DNA of 64,000 bases, taken from contig CBDBKU010000003.1 in NCBI GenBank assembly GCA_965206775.1, positions 868,001 to 932,000 of the forward strand, given 5' to 3'. The position numbers and the translations under genes were made by a program. The notes below the pieces were generated by a model. It did no database searches, was not told the DNA's origin, and was given only the letters and a program-made list of their open reading frames with translations. This document shows positions 8,942 through 17,775 of the stretch, in pieces. Each line of letters begins with the position of its first letter. Positions within the stretch are counted from its first letter, which is position 1. This DNA comes from VXMF01 sp965206775. Lineage in GTDB: Bacteria; Acidobacteriota; Terriglobia; Bryobacterales; UBA6623.

Positions 8942-9346
8942 TTAAAGACTTGCCTACCTGAGTGCCGAAGTCGCTGGACTGGGTCGATTATCCTGCAATT
9001 GAATTCATTATTCTTTCTGCCCTCGTTCGGAAAGGCGCGGTGGGAGCAGGACGCGGCGAATCGCTTCGCGGGACGCGATAACTAATCCGTCGTTCGTCGG
9101 TCGCCAATCTCGCCGTCGCGCATCCCGGAAGCCAGCCCGCTGCGCGAGCAGTCTCGGCCGCTTGTACAAATCTCTGATCGAAGATAGATGCAGTTCCGCG
9201 AAAGCTCCGCACGTAGATCCTCCCTAGCCCGAGTTCGTCAACCTCCCTCGTGAACAGCCGAATTTCGGACTCTTTCGGGCCGAATCGCACGAATCCTTGA
9301 ACGTTCCGAACTGATAAGTCGTTCTCTATCAGTGACTTTAGGATCG
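8942..9346. other. Intergenic stretch without recognisable gene
   Basis: About 400 bases between the DUF1501 stop and the end of the ISL3 remnant. A minus-strand open frame (to 8988) runs on from the transposase remnant only because the latter is frameshifted. Its residues here show no transposase or other domain, so I do not call a gene. No RNA or clear terminator seen. Confidence 0.5.
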
Positions 9347-9720
9347 TCAACAGAAATTGTGGGTGAACTTGGGCTCTGGCAGTTCGCCAAGTCCTGGATA
9401 TAACGCGAGTTCCATGCACTCGGTAGGATCGATCGCCGTAGGCTTTCCTCATCGTGACTTTCGACTTGTTGTTGAAACCCTCCACGGCGCCCAACGAGAG
9501 GGCGCGGCCCGCCCGGAACCAGTTCAGCAGCAGCGGCCGGTACTTACGCAGCATCTTGGCCACTTTCCTCATCGCCTCCAGCCTTGAGCGGCCGCCGCGC
9601 CGGCACCAGCGATCCAGGAACTTCTTGCCTTGCGTCGGCGAGTGGTATTCCCGGAACAGCTGGAAGTCTTCCTTGAGCAAGTAGTGTTGTTTCCCACAGA
9701 GATTCGCTAAATCGTCACGA
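9347..9720 (-). pseudogene. ISL3-family transposase, C-terminal remnant
   Basis: The minus strand encodes LLKEDFQLF, then K-F-L-D-R-W-C-R-R, L-L-N-W-F-R-A and GAVEGFNNKSK with R-K-A-Y-G, the end of the DDE domain of ISL3 transposases (the final catalytic Glu lies in V-E-G-x-N-N-K). After Y-R-V the true sequence continues in another frame as E-L-A-L-Y, then GELPEPKFTHNF and a stop at 9347-9349. A single extra base near 9410 therefore breaks the gene. Everything upstream of about 9720, including the N-terminal zinc finger and most of the catalytic core, is missing or degenerate. It borders the DISARM operon and marks a mobile-element scar at the island edge. Confidence 0.8.
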
Positions 9721-10104
9721 TCTTGAATCGGATTGTCTCGTGTCGGATTGGGTGGGAAATCGAGTCAGTCTGGCACGGAGAGCCGCCTCGTAGAGCGTGA
9801 GCGCCGGTCGCGAAACTGACCAGGCGGGGGTTCGAACGGAGGAACCGCTCGCCGTCCGGGGCGGCGCGGGCCGGAGTACGGCCGCCGGGCGGATCGCGCA
9901 GGAACCGGGCCGGACCCAAGTTCCGTATCGAGCAATCGCCCCGTGCCCGTACCGGCTACCCGGCGTATCGTGGAATCGAACTCCGTGCTCCCGCTCGGTT
10001 CCAGCCTCGCCTGTTGTCGAGACGTCGGCCCGAGACTTGGGCAACATCACATCGAAATGGTTGAGTCCAGGCTGGTTCCAGTTCCGTGCAGGCTCAGGTC
10101 CGAC
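9721..10104. other. Intergenic stretch downstream of drmC
   Basis: About 380 bases between the transposase remnant and the drmC stop. Short overlapping frames occur on both strands, but none has a recognisable domain. No inverted terminal repeat of an insertion sequence could be paired by eye. Confidence 0.45.
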
Positions 10105-10881
10105 TTACAAGTCAGGCAGGGCTCGCAATAGGCCTCGGTCAATCAAGCCCCTGAAATGCGCCAGCGCCGTAAGGGCGATCGTTCGGTCCCTGAGGAGGAC
10201 TCCTGCCTCAATGTTGCGGTCCAGCGCGGCCTCGGTCAGATTTGCCGAAGTCACGAACAGAGATTCCTCGTCGGCCACTACGGCCTTCGCGTGAAGCACC
10301 CCTTTCGGACCCTCGAGATCCAAGGAGCGCGGGTCGTAATAGACATTTGGGCGGGTCTCTCCGGGCCAATCGCTGCTCCAGAAGCGACTCGCGAACTTTC
10401 GCACGAGATCGCTGGCTTTCGTGGTGGAATGCCTGCCTCGTTCGATGTTCAGGAGCAGCGTCACTTGCAACTCGGGATCGCAATCCATTCGTCTCGCGAG
10501 GTTGCCGAACCGTTCGGGACCGTCGAAGAATGCGAATGTGCTGATGAGTATCGATCTCCGGGCTGTCGCGATCATCTCCTCGTAGACCTGGCGGGTGTCG
10601 CGCGAGTGCAGCCCAGCGGCTTCAGGGCCTGTCCAGACCAAGCTCGCCGGCGCGACCGCGGAACTCGCCCGTTCGAGGCTCCGCAGCCAAGCCGCTCCGG
10701 CCGGTCCGGAGACGCCGAGGCGCTCCCATTGGCGTAGTGCCTCTACGACCTCGTGCCCTTGGACGCCCACCGTTGAGCGAAGGCTCGCCGCTGTGAACGG
10801 CGGGGCGAGCAGGCCCGATTCAAGCGCCTGGGCCAGCCTCCGGCGCAGGTGCGACGGCAGCCGGGCCAGGGTGTCTATCAT
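10105..10881 (-). CDS. drmC: DISARM protein DrmC (phospholipase D fold)
   Basis: A 258-residue protein. The C-terminal half holds one phospholipase D signature, H-A-K-A-V-V-A-D (H197, K199, D204), followed by S-A-N-L-T, and an upstream strand L-I-S-T-F-A-F-F. The N-terminal 80 residues resemble a winged-helix-like region. In DISARM systems DrmC is the PLD-family member and is reported to be dispensable in some tested systems. It is the last gene of this operon: its ATG overlaps the drmB stop by 4 nt (TCAT on the plus strand at 10878-10881), which implies translational coupling. It is intact. Confidence 0.88.
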   Translation of the reverse strand: MIDTLARLPSHLRRRLAQALESGLLAPPFTAASLRSTVGVQGHEVVEALRQWERLGVSGPAGAAWLRSLERASSAVAPASLVWTGPEAAGLHSRDTRQVYEEMIATARRSILISTFAFFDGPERFGNLARRMDCDPELQVTLLLNIERGRHSTTKASDLVRKFASRFWSSDWPGETRPNVYYDPRSLDLEGPKGVLHAKAVVADEESLFVTSANLTEAALDRNIEAGVLLRDRTIALTALAHFRGLIDRGLLRALPDL

Positions 10882-12698
10882 TCGGAGCTCTCGAAGAAGG
10901 CTGCATCAACCACGTCCACCGTCGGAATCACCAGCGCGCGGTCCAGGTATTCGTTCCGCATTTCGCACGAGGTCTCGGCGACCAGCGAGCAACTGTGGCA
11001 GGCAGCCCCGTGCAGCCAGCGGTCTTCCAGGCTCTCGCCGGGTGAATGCTGCGCGCAGATGGGATCGCTTGAGCAAAGTTCGGCCATTCTCAATGCCATC
11101 ACGAGGTGGTCCTCGATATGGCGCGCCTGCTGGACCAGGCCGCCGAGAGTTCCGTCAGCGTCCGTGCTGGCCGTGTAGAGGAGGAGACCGTACCGGTGCA
11201 AGGAGCCATCGAGATAGATCCGCTCACGAATCGATGTCGCCGGGTAGCCGCAGCGGAGGGCCAGCGCCTGCATTAGAAGATGCGCGAGCGTGTGGAGAAG
11301 CACATAGGGTCCGCCGGGGAACTCCGGATCCTGCCGCTTGCGGCGCTGCAGCCATCTGGAATGTCCGGTTCGAAGGCTCCGAACCCTTTCCTGCACCCCG
11401 GGCCGTTCCATCCAGTTGTTCACGGCGTCCGGCCGGAGCGCCAGGAACACGCCCTCGCCGCGGTTCTCGACCGCAGGGAACCAGTGAGGGTCCTCGTCGA
11501 GGTCAGCACGGGTCACGTCCGTGTCGTACTCGCCGTCGATATCCGGCACGGCCGCTTCGAGGCGCGTGAAGCCGACGAGGGCGGAAACCTCCCGAAGTCG
11601 GTGCAGCTGGACTACTGCATCGATGCCATCCGACACGCGGCTGCCCTTCCAGTGCGCAGCCGGCAGCCTGCGAGCGTGGTAATCAGGATTCACCGGCACG
11701 TCGTCGCCGAAGCCTTCGGGCGCGGCAAGAAACGCTTCGATCTCGACCTGCTTCGCCGGTCGCTCGTCTGTTCCTCCCAATCGCTTGGCCTGGATCGCCT
11801 GGAGAATCCTGTTGTCGTCGAACGTTGTTCTGATGGCCTTGACAAAGCTGACGAATCCTACGGATTGGAGTTGCTCCGCTTTCTCGATGTCCTTGAAGAC
11901 TTCCCAGTGCTCCTCGACGGCCTCGTGGACCTTCGTGTCGCCGTCTGGAATCGAGAGTACCCGGACAACCTGCGAGAAGTATGCGTTGCTGGCCGTCCGG
12001 ATCAAGAGCCGGCTCGGCTCCTCGCATTTCTCTCGGGCATACTTGCCGAGCCAGGGCCGCTGTCCGCTGCACGTACCGAGTGGAGTCTCGGCCCACTCCA
12101 CTGCATCCGAAAGAACTCGCTTCTTGCCGCATTCGCAGCGCACGGTCAGGTCTCCCAGATCTCCGCTCTGGCCGCGTTCGTCGAGCCAAAGGAGCTCCCT
12201 GCAGCCCGTCTTCCCGGAATGGACAAAATGCCGCCAGTCCAGGTCGTCGACATGGCCGTTCGGGCAGGCTCGCACGAATCGCGTCGCGACAACCGGCTGC
12301 CTCTCGAATCGCTCGCCCTCGAGTTGCCTCAAATGGACGAGGCGCCGGGAGACTCCGGTCGAGTCACGGGCATCGGTAGCGCCGCCCTGATCCGCCTTCT
12401 GAACTACGAACCACTCCGGGAACCGGCGGACGCCGATATGGCTCGGCTTGGAGTTCGTCCCGAACCACGGAACGCCCCTGTCGGGCGGAGGCGCGCTCAG
12501 AGTCGGCGAGGAGACTCCCGTCATGCGGTGGATCCTGTCGGTGAGGCGCGGCTCGACGATTTGGCGTAGCGGCTTCGGGTTCCACGTGTCCAGCCCGGCG
12601 ACGATGACCGAGTGCTTGGGTAGGTCGACTAGCGAGCCCGGCCCGTAGGTGGTAATGACCTGGCTCGAGCGAACTGTTCCGATCCGGGAGCTGCTCAT
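10878..12698 (-). CDS. drmB: DISARM protein DrmB (DUF1998)
   Basis: A 606-residue protein starting at the ATG at 12698 (M-S-S-S-R-I-G-T-V-R), chosen over an upstream in-frame start because the ATG overlaps the drmA stop by 4 nt. The N-terminal region has the family opening S-Q-V-I-T-T-Y-G-P-G-S-L-V-D. Cysteine pairs suggest zinc sites: C-P-N-G-H, C-E-C-G-K and a C-terminal C-H-S-C. The DUF1998 part includes LLHTLAHLLMQALAL with S-I-R-E-R-I-Y, near residues 475-505. DrmB works with the DrmA helicase as the core DNA-engaging complex of DISARM. The gene is uninterrupted. Confidence 0.92.
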   Translation of the reverse strand: MSSSRIGTVRSSQVITTYGPGSLVDLPKHSVIVAGLDTWNPKPLRQIVEPRLTDRIHRMTGVSSPTLSAPPPDRGVPWFGTNSKPSHIGVRRFPEWFVVQKADQGGATDARDSTGVSRRLVHLRQLEGERFERQPVVATRFVRACPNGHVDDLDWRHFVHSGKTGCRELLWLDERGQSGDLGDLTVRCECGKKRVLSDAVEWAETPLGTCSGQRPWLGKYAREKCEEPSRLLIRTASNAYFSQVVRVLSIPDGDTKVHEAVEEHWEVFKDIEKAEQLQSVGFVSFVKAIRTTFDDNRILQAIQAKRLGGTDERPAKQVEIEAFLAAPEGFGDDVPVNPDYHARRLPAAHWKGSRVSDGIDAVVQLHRLREVSALVGFTRLEAAVPDIDGEYDTDVTRADLDEDPHWFPAVENRGEGVFLALRPDAVNNWMERPGVQERVRSLRTGHSRWLQRRKRQDPEFPGGPYVLLHTLAHLLMQALALRCGYPATSIRERIYLDGSLHRYGLLLYTASTDADGTLGGLVQQARHIEDHLVMALRMAELCSSDPICAQHSPGESLEDRWLHGAACHSCSLVAETSCEMRNEYLDRALVIPTVDVVDAAFFESSE

Positions 12699-15172
12699 GC
12701 TGAATCGCCTTTGCCGGGGGAATGCCCCGGATTGGACGACGAATCGACGAGGACAAGACGAACCTCGGGCTCGACGTCCCGAAGGGACCGGTTCGCCCTG
12801 AACCTCCTGTGAAGCTCGTCTTCGATATGCTCGTCCGTCATGTCCCTCAGGAGCGGCCTGCCGGAACTGCCGCTTTCGTGCTTCTGGTAAAGGAGTGGCT
12901 GTCCGGTGTCCGCCGTATCGGCCCAGATGGCGCACCACGCGTCCAGCAGGTCATCGACTCGATTGCGGACGCTTTGCAGCTGCTCGCTCCGTTCCTCCTC
13001 GTTGTCCAGTGCGCCCGGCTGGTCTTGAATGCGCTCGGAGAACACCTCTTTCAGCAGGCGCTCGATCTCCGCTCGCCTTTCCTTGATCGCGCTGGCGCCT
13101 CGAGGCGGTGTCATCAGCGCAGTGGCCTGGCGAGCCAAGGCAACGAGAGCCCCGGCAAACCCCCGGTCCAGAGCGCGCGCGGCAAAAGGCGTGACGCTCG
13201 CCACTTCCACAGCGCGATAGAAAGTCTCGTGGAACTGCTTGAATCGCTCGAAGTGCGAGCGATCCCTCGGCTTGTGCATGTTGAGGAGCGTCACGACCAA
13301 TCCGGGCCGTGCGGGGTCCCGTCCGACCCGGCTGGTTGCCTGGATGTACTTGGCGGCGGTCTTCGGCTGCCCGACCACGGTCATCAGCCCGAGCCTGGGG
13401 ATATCGAGGCCCACCGAGATCATGTTCGTCGCGATGGCGCAGTCGACTGCCTTGCGGTCGCTGGGAGCCTTGATCCGGAAAGGATTTCCGAGCATGCGGC
13501 GCGCCTCCGCGACCTTGTCTGTCGGAACCCTCGACGTCAGCTCGACGACTTCCGCGAACCGGAAGCGGTCCCGGAAGAGGTCCCTGGACTCGCCGTGGCG
13601 CTTCTTCCTGCCGATTTGCTTGATCGTGTTCTGCACTTCCTCCTCGAGGATGCGTCGGCCACCGCCGAGCTCTCGAAGCGCGTTGAAGTAGCCGAGAACA
13701 GTCATGTAGGGATCGGCGGGATTGCTTTCGTTGCTGTCTCCTCCAGCGTCGAGATAGGCACGAATCGCGGCTCCCATGAGCGCTACCAGCACCCGCCGGG
13801 TCACCACCTTCGCGCTTCGTCCCTGAGCCGAGATTCCCAGATACAGGCGGGCCGGCTGCTCCGCATCGGGGACCGTCCGAGCGAAGAAGGAGTCCCGGCG
13901 GTCCGGTCCGGGAGGCGGGAAGATCTGCGTCTGCGGACGTGCGAAGAGCGCTTGGATCTGGTTTTGCGCCCTTCGGACGGTAGCCGTCGAGGCGACGATC
14001 TTGGGGCGAACCGCCGGGTCGCCGGACTTGAGTGCGCACAGCGCCTCGATCACGGTCTCGTATAGCCCCGCCATCGTCCCGAGCGGGCCGGAGATCAGGT
14101 GCAGCTCGTCCTGGATAATCAGGTCCGGAGGCGAGAGCGGGGTCTCTAGTCGCGTTCCCTTGCCGGGGCTGCAGGCGCCGTAGAAGCCGTTCCCGTCATA
14201 GCGGTCCGCACCGCCGAGCAGCGTTCCGGACTCTCCGGCCCACGGGAGCGAGGCAAACTTGTCGACAGTAGCGACAAGGAACGCCGGCAGGCGCCGGTAG
14301 AGTGGCTCGTCGACCGCGACGATGGGGAGAGGGCGGTCCCCGGCGAAATCGCAATCGAAGTTCACGCAGACAACTCTGAGGTTGGAGGGCCGGTCGGAGT
14401 CCGGTTCGAGCACGAACGAGTCGGGCTCGAACTTCTCGCCGCACCACGGGCATTCCTCGAGAGGGATCGGGGAAGGGTTGCGGGCCGGGTCGCTCTTGAA
14501 CTGGTTGACCTTGCTCCGGGCCGTTCCCTGCCTTCCGTCGGCCTTGGCTCCCATCCGGTTCGGCGTGGCAGCGGTGCCGACCCATAGTCCGATCTCGAAC
14601 GGCCAGACTCCGTACCGTTGCGTGTCCGTCTCGCGCTCGAGTTCAAGGGCGCAGACGAGTCCGCTCGCCCGGGCGAGCTGGTCGAGTGTGAGGAGGCGCA
14701 GCGTGTAGCGCATCACGACGCAGACTCCGCCCGCGGCATGTCCGCGTGCGGCCGGGTTCCGCAGTCTGCGCAGCACCATGGCGATGGCCGCGAGGCCTAG
14801 GTACGCTTCGGTCTTCCCTCCGCCTGTCGGGAAGAAGAGGAGGTCGACTGTCTTCCGGTGGCTGTCCGCGGGATCGGCGATGCCGGGGAGGTTCAGCAAG
14901 ATGAACGCAAGCTGGAACGCACGCCAAGCGGGCTCGGTGATTGCAAGCCGACGCGCTAGGGCCTGGGCGACCGCATGGTTCGCGACCCTGAACGCGTCGA
15001 GCACGTCGGCATCTGTCGCGAGGACCGCGATTCCGCTCTCGATGCGGTCCGCAGCCACAGCGGCCAGTCGAAGGAGCTCTTCAGCGGTTTCCTTGTGGCG
15101 GCCTTGAAGGTGCGCCGTGCGGTTCTTTTCTGCCTCGATCCACTCCCGGTAGAGCCCAACGAGCGGGTCCAA
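12695..15172 (-). CDS. drmA: DISARM helicase DrmA, C-terminal part (gene split by frameshift)
   Basis: This frame encodes the helicase region of DrmA in 825 residues: Walker A FFPTGGGKTEA at 113-122, a DEAH-box variant Q-D-E-L-H near 355, S-T-A-T-V near 400, and SF2 motifs V and VI as S-V-G-L-D-I-P and Q-A-T-S-R-V-G-R near 575-620. The apparent TTG start at 15172 is not a natural start. The N-terminal part of the same protein is encoded just upstream in a different frame (15081-16142), and one surplus base near 15180-15200 separates them. The 3' end overlaps drmB by 4 nt. DrmA with DrmB forms the translocating core of DISARM. Confidence 0.9.
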   Translation of the reverse strand: MDPLVGLYREWIEAEKNRTAHLQGRHKETAEELLRLAAVAADRIESGIAVLATDADVLDAFRVANHAVAQALARRLAITEPAWRAFQLAFILLNLPGIADPADSHRKTVDLLFFPTGGGKTEAYLGLAAIAMVLRRLRNPAARGHAAGGVCVVMRYTLRLLTLDQLARASGLVCALELERETDTQRYGVWPFEIGLWVGTAATPNRMGAKADGRQGTARSKVNQFKSDPARNPSPIPLEECPWCGEKFEPDSFVLEPDSDRPSNLRVVCVNFDCDFAGDRPLPIVAVDEPLYRRLPAFLVATVDKFASLPWAGESGTLLGGADRYDGNGFYGACSPGKGTRLETPLSPPDLIIQDELHLISGPLGTMAGLYETVIEALCALKSGDPAVRPKIVASTATVRRAQNQIQALFARPQTQIFPPPGPDRRDSFFARTVPDAEQPARLYLGISAQGRSAKVVTRRVLVALMGAAIRAYLDAGGDSNESNPADPYMTVLGYFNALRELGGGRRILEEEVQNTIKQIGRKKRHGESRDLFRDRFRFAEVVELTSRVPTDKVAEARRMLGNPFRIKAPSDRKAVDCAIATNMISVGLDIPRLGLMTVVGQPKTAAKYIQATSRVGRDPARPGLVVTLLNMHKPRDRSHFERFKQFHETFYRAVEVASVTPFAARALDRGFAGALVALARQATALMTPPRGASAIKERRAEIERLLKEVFSERIQDQPGALDNEEERSEQLQSVRNRVDDLLDAWCAIWADTADTGQPLLYQKHESGSSGRPLLRDMTDEHIEDELHRRFRANRSLRDVEPEVRLVLVDSSSNPGHSPGKGDSA

Positions 15173-16142
15173 TGCCGGCCCTGGCGTCCGCGCCGCTCCG
15201 AAGTGTGCCGAGGGCCTGCATCGACAGGTCCGCCCCAGTCACGGAGGAAGTGGAGGTGACTTCGACCTGCGCCTGGCCGATCCAGGTGGTGTGGACGACG
15301 CGGCATGCGCCGTCCACGGAATCCCAGTCAGCCGAGACCCCGTGACCTGTCGCGTATTCGGGTGTGTCCGCGTAATGGAGCTCTGCAACATCGTCGTCCC
15401 AGTCGGCGGACCTGGCTGACCGCGCCATCGGCTTGAATGGAAACGGCCGCTCGGATCGGACTTCGATTTCGGGCTGGAAGACGTAGAGCCGATCTTCCAC
15501 AACCGGCTCGTCTGGGTCTTGCTTGCGCCGGTTCACAAGGAAGATCGAGACCGAGCGCACGCCCTGATCGTCTCGCCCCAGCGTTCCGGATTGAATCGAT
15601 CGCGCGACCGTTCGCAGGAGCAGTCCGTTGGAGCGCGGAATTTCCCAGTCTTTCGGCTTCCTGGTTCCGGGGACTCTCGCAACAGTGGACTCCTCGCGAG
15701 GAATCCTGCTCCAAACGAGCTTCTCGTCGATCCCTTCTGGTGCGTAATCGCCCCAGCGGACCGTGACAGCCAGTTCGCTGGTGTCGCCGTCGATCAGGAA
15801 GCTGAGGCCCATCGAAGACGGAAAGTAGCCCCTGCGAGCCGGCCTTCCGTCATCGCTGGCCTCTTCCGTTGTTCCCGCATCCGCGGGCGTTTCATCCAGG
15901 TCGTCGCTCGCTTCGGCTTCCGCGCCCGCAGGCACTGTGATGTCAGGAGGGACCAGGAATCCTGTGAGATACCAATTCGAGGGGCGGACGTACCTCGCGT
16001 AGTTCGGCAGCCGCTCTGTTTCCAGGGGGTGGCCAGCCCACGGTCCGACAAGGTCGAGTCTCAGCGCCTCAACCAGTTGCTCTCGAACCTCGACAGACGA
16101 GGCGGGCCGGGAAGACCCGGCTGCGTGGGGCGATGCGTTCAT
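15081..16142 (-). CDS. drmA: DISARM helicase DrmA, N-terminal part (gene split by frameshift)
   Basis: From the ATG at 16142 (M-N-A-S-P-H) this frame encodes the DrmA N-terminal domain: R-E-Q-L-V-E-A-L-R-L-D-L-V-G-P, then S-N-W-Y-L-T-G-F-L-V-P, an acidic linker, and G-Y-F-P-S-S-M-G-L-S-F, all typical of DrmA. Homology continues to about LSMQALGTLRSG (near 15200); the remaining roughly 35 residues to 15081 are out-of-frame nonsense. Removing one base near 15180-15200 joins it to P-A-L-D-P-L-V-G-L-Y-R-E-W of the C-terminal part, giving about 1,150 residues, a normal DrmA length. The upstream region carries opposite-strand toxin-antitoxin genes, so drmA may have lost transcription from the drmD promoter. 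Confidence 0.85.
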   Translation of the reverse strand: MNASPHAAGSSRPASSVEVREQLVEALRLDLVGPWAGHPLETERLPNYARYVRPSNWYLTGFLVPPDITVPAGAEAEASDDLDETPADAGTTEEASDDGRPARRGYFPSSMGLSFLIDGDTSELAVTVRWGDYAPEGIDEKLVWSRIPREESTVARVPGTRKPKDWEIPRSNGLLLRTVARSIQSGTLGRDDQGVRSVSIFLVNRRKQDPDEPVVEDRLYVFQPEIEVRSERPFPFKPMARSARSADWDDDVAELHYADTPEYATGHGVSADWDSVDGACRVVHTTWIGQAQVEVTSTSSVTGADLSMQALGTLRSGADARAGIGPARWALPGVDRGRKEPHGAPSRPPQGNR

Positions 16143-16684
16143 TTGCGGGTCTTGCTTCCATATGGTACGCACATGCCGGACCGCTGGCCCGGTGCAGGGC
16201 GAACCCGCGGAAGGCCGGTCCTGGATGGCGTCAAGGGTTCGCCCGGAACGGCCTGCGAGCGGCGGACTCCGTTGTGCGATCCTGAGCGGGAGGCGACTGG
16301 CAGGAACGCGCCGGGCTGGAGCGCCAAGACCCAGGCTGGCGGAAGCGCCAGGGAGAGGCTTGATGCCAGCCAACCGGCGATTCGTTGATCGAACGATTGA
16401 TCGTCCGAGCGAAGCAGGGTCCGCCGCCTGGCGAAAGCCAACGGGCGTTCAAGGATCCGGGTGCCAAGACAGTTCTTGTCCTTGCGGTGCTGACGGGCCG
16501 GGACTCGAGAAGGCGTGGCGCAAGGCCGCGGGAGGCAGGGAATGATTCAGGCAGGAGGGCGGAGCAACGCAGACATTTCGAGATGATAGCTGCAAGAGCC
16601 GATTGGCGGCTGCCAGCGTGTTGGCTGGCCGATATTCAGGCCCGGGGGCCACGGAGGACACTCTAGAATCGGTTCAAAGGAGGC
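16143..16684. other. Intergenic stretch upstream of drmA
   Basis: About 540 bases between the drmA start and the truncated antitoxin gene. In an uninterrupted class 1 DISARM operon drmA would follow drmMI closely. Here the space should hold a promoter for drmA, if one exists, and the plus-strand antitoxin promoter. No domain is recognisable in any frame. Confidence 0.45.
16678..16683 (+). promoter_or_regulatory. Shine-Dalgarno AGGAGG of the truncated antitoxin gene
   Basis: AGGAGG lies 7 nt before the ATG at 16691, but only 1 nt before the ATG at 16685. The spacing favours 16691 as the start, which also aligns the protein with its intact paralogue at 17523. Confidence 0.7.
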
Positions 16685-16690
16685 ATGGAG

Positions 16691-16882
16691 ATGACGAACG
16701 TTCGCGAGGAAGTCCACGAAGAAATCGAGCGTATGTGCAAGGAGGAACTCCTTGGTTTCGAGGAGTTCCTGACCAAGTATCCTACGCCTAGTGCCGCCGC
16801 GCGCCGCGCCGCCGCGCTTGATGGCGAAGTGGTGGCCGAGGAAGAGAGGGTCCCACCGAGGGAAACCAACGACCGAGGGTGA
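16691..16882 (+). CDS. Truncated RelB-like antitoxin paralogue
   Basis: Residues M-T-N-V-R-E-E-V-H-E-E-I-E-R-M, then L-G-F-E-E-F-L and K-Y-P, align closely with the intact antitoxin gene at 17523-17774. After the acidic A-E-E-E-R segment the homology stops. The last 12 residues bear no relation to the W-L-R-E-N-G-G-R-G-I-P-H-E-E-V tail of the paralogue, and no toxin gene follows. It is probably a solitary, C-terminally decayed antitoxin. The N-terminal DNA-binding or dimerisation part could still bind its operator. It lies inside the DISARM operon on the opposite strand. Confidence 0.6.
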   Translation: MTNVREEVHEEIERMCKEELLGFEEFLTKYPTPSAAARRAAALDGEVVAEEERVPPRETNDRG

Positions 16883-17516
16883 AGCGGAACGCCATCAAGG
16901 GCAGTCCTCTCGGGGGGGGGTGCACGAGATCACGGCCTCTGGTGACTCGCATGCGACGGCCCGCGTTGAGTGGGGACTGCAATCGGTCAGCGAATTCTCG
17001 GAGCCAAACCACGATACCGGTCGAATCGAGTGCAGCGCACGGTGCTTCGGCGAAGCCGAGTCAGGTGACAGCCAACTCTCGCGGGACTTCCATCCGGCCT
17101 CGCGCGGCTCAGGCGCGTCGATCTTCGCGGGATGAAGAGGCTTGAGAGGGAAGCAATGAAGTCGGGCATCTGATCGTCGTAGCGTTGCAATTCCCCCTAG
17201 TAGCGCAACACAGCAACGTGCGTCGCATCTTGCAGTCGATGTCCCTGTTACACTACTTCGTCCGTCCGAAGCCGGCAGAAGTCTCAGGGAAGCAGTCACG
17301 GGAGTCAGGCTGGATGATGAGGCCCGGAACCAAGACGAGACTCGAGTGCAGAACACCGGCCAGCCTGTGAGAGTTAGCGGCGCTCGCCCGTCCTTGGATG
17401 ACCGGGCACGGACCCTGCTCGCGAGTGCCTCGATGACTGCGCAGCGAGGCATCGAGGCGTAGATCATTGCAGTCGAGGGGAGCGCCGAGCGTGCTCATGA
17501 TGGGTTAATAGGAGGG
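16883..17516. other. Intergenic stretch between the two antitoxin paralogues
   Basis: About 630 bases where a cognate toxin for the truncated antitoxin would be expected. I could not assemble a RelE/ParE-like sequence from any frame. A G9 run at 16912-16920 is notable as an indel-prone tract. Long minus-strand frames here have no domain and I take them as GC-driven shadows. Confidence 0.45.
17510..17515 (+). promoter_or_regulatory. Shine-Dalgarno AGGAGG of the intact antitoxin gene
   Basis: AGGAGG ends 7 nt before a TTG at 17523, but only 1 nt before the ATG at 17517. The identical 7-nt spacing in the paralogue (16678-16691), and protein alignment from M-T-D-I / M-T-N-V onward, support the TTG as the start. 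Confidence 0.65.
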
Positions 17517-17522
17517 ATGGCA

Positions 17523-17774
17523 TTGACTGACATTCGAAAGCAAGTTCACAAAGAGGTCGAACGCATGACCGAGGGCGAGGTTCTTGGACTGAAGAAGTTC
17601 CTTGCTACGTATCCCGACCGGCTGGGCGCGATTTTGCGCAACGCGCCATGGGACGATGAGCCATGGACCGAGGAGGACGAGCGCGCCTGGGCCGAGGCAG
17701 ATAAATGGCTTCGGGAAAACGGCGGCAGGGGTATTCCTCATGAAGAGGTCTTTCGGCGGCACGGACTCAGGTGA
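17523..17774 (+). CDS. RelB-like antitoxin
   Basis: An 83-residue acidic protein if started at the TTG at 17523 (85 from the ATG at 17517). An N-terminal helix R-K-Q-V-H-K-E-V-E-R-M is followed by L-G-L-K-K-F-L and an acidic stretch, W-T-E-E-D-E-R-A-W. The tail is G-R-G-I-P-H-E-E-V-F-R-R-H-G-L, a common ending of small antitoxins of RelE/ParE toxins. The toxin GTG follows its stop by one base. It would neutralise the downstream toxin and repress the shared promoter. Its paralogue lies 830 bp upstream. Confidence 0.75.
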   Translation: MTDIRKQVHKEVERMTEGEVLGLKKFLATYPDRLGAILRNAPWDDEPWTEEDERAWAEADKWLRENGGRGIPHEEVFRRHGLR

Positions 17775-17775
17775 C

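Noticed and set aside
8988..9346. Continuation of the transposase frame as one 230-residue protein
   Set aside because: Only the part above 9410 is transposase; the true transposase end lies in a different frame, so the continuation is a frameshift artefact.
11280..12569. Long plus-strand open frame (429 codons) antisense to drmB
   Set aside because: Mirror of the conserved DrmB sequence with no family motif of its own.
12722..14065. Long plus-strand open frame (447 codons) antisense to drmA
   Set aside because: No domain, Arg/Pro/Gly-rich shadow of a GC-rich coding strand; drmA helicase motifs are on the other strand.
15160..15210. Programmed ribosomal frameshift in drmA
   Set aside because: No slippery heptamer or downstream stem is evident, and other DISARM genes are broken by plain mutations.
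16895..17467. Minus-strand open frame between the antitoxin paralogues
   Set aside because: Ser/Arg-rich, no domain, probably a GC shadow; not a hidden toxin.
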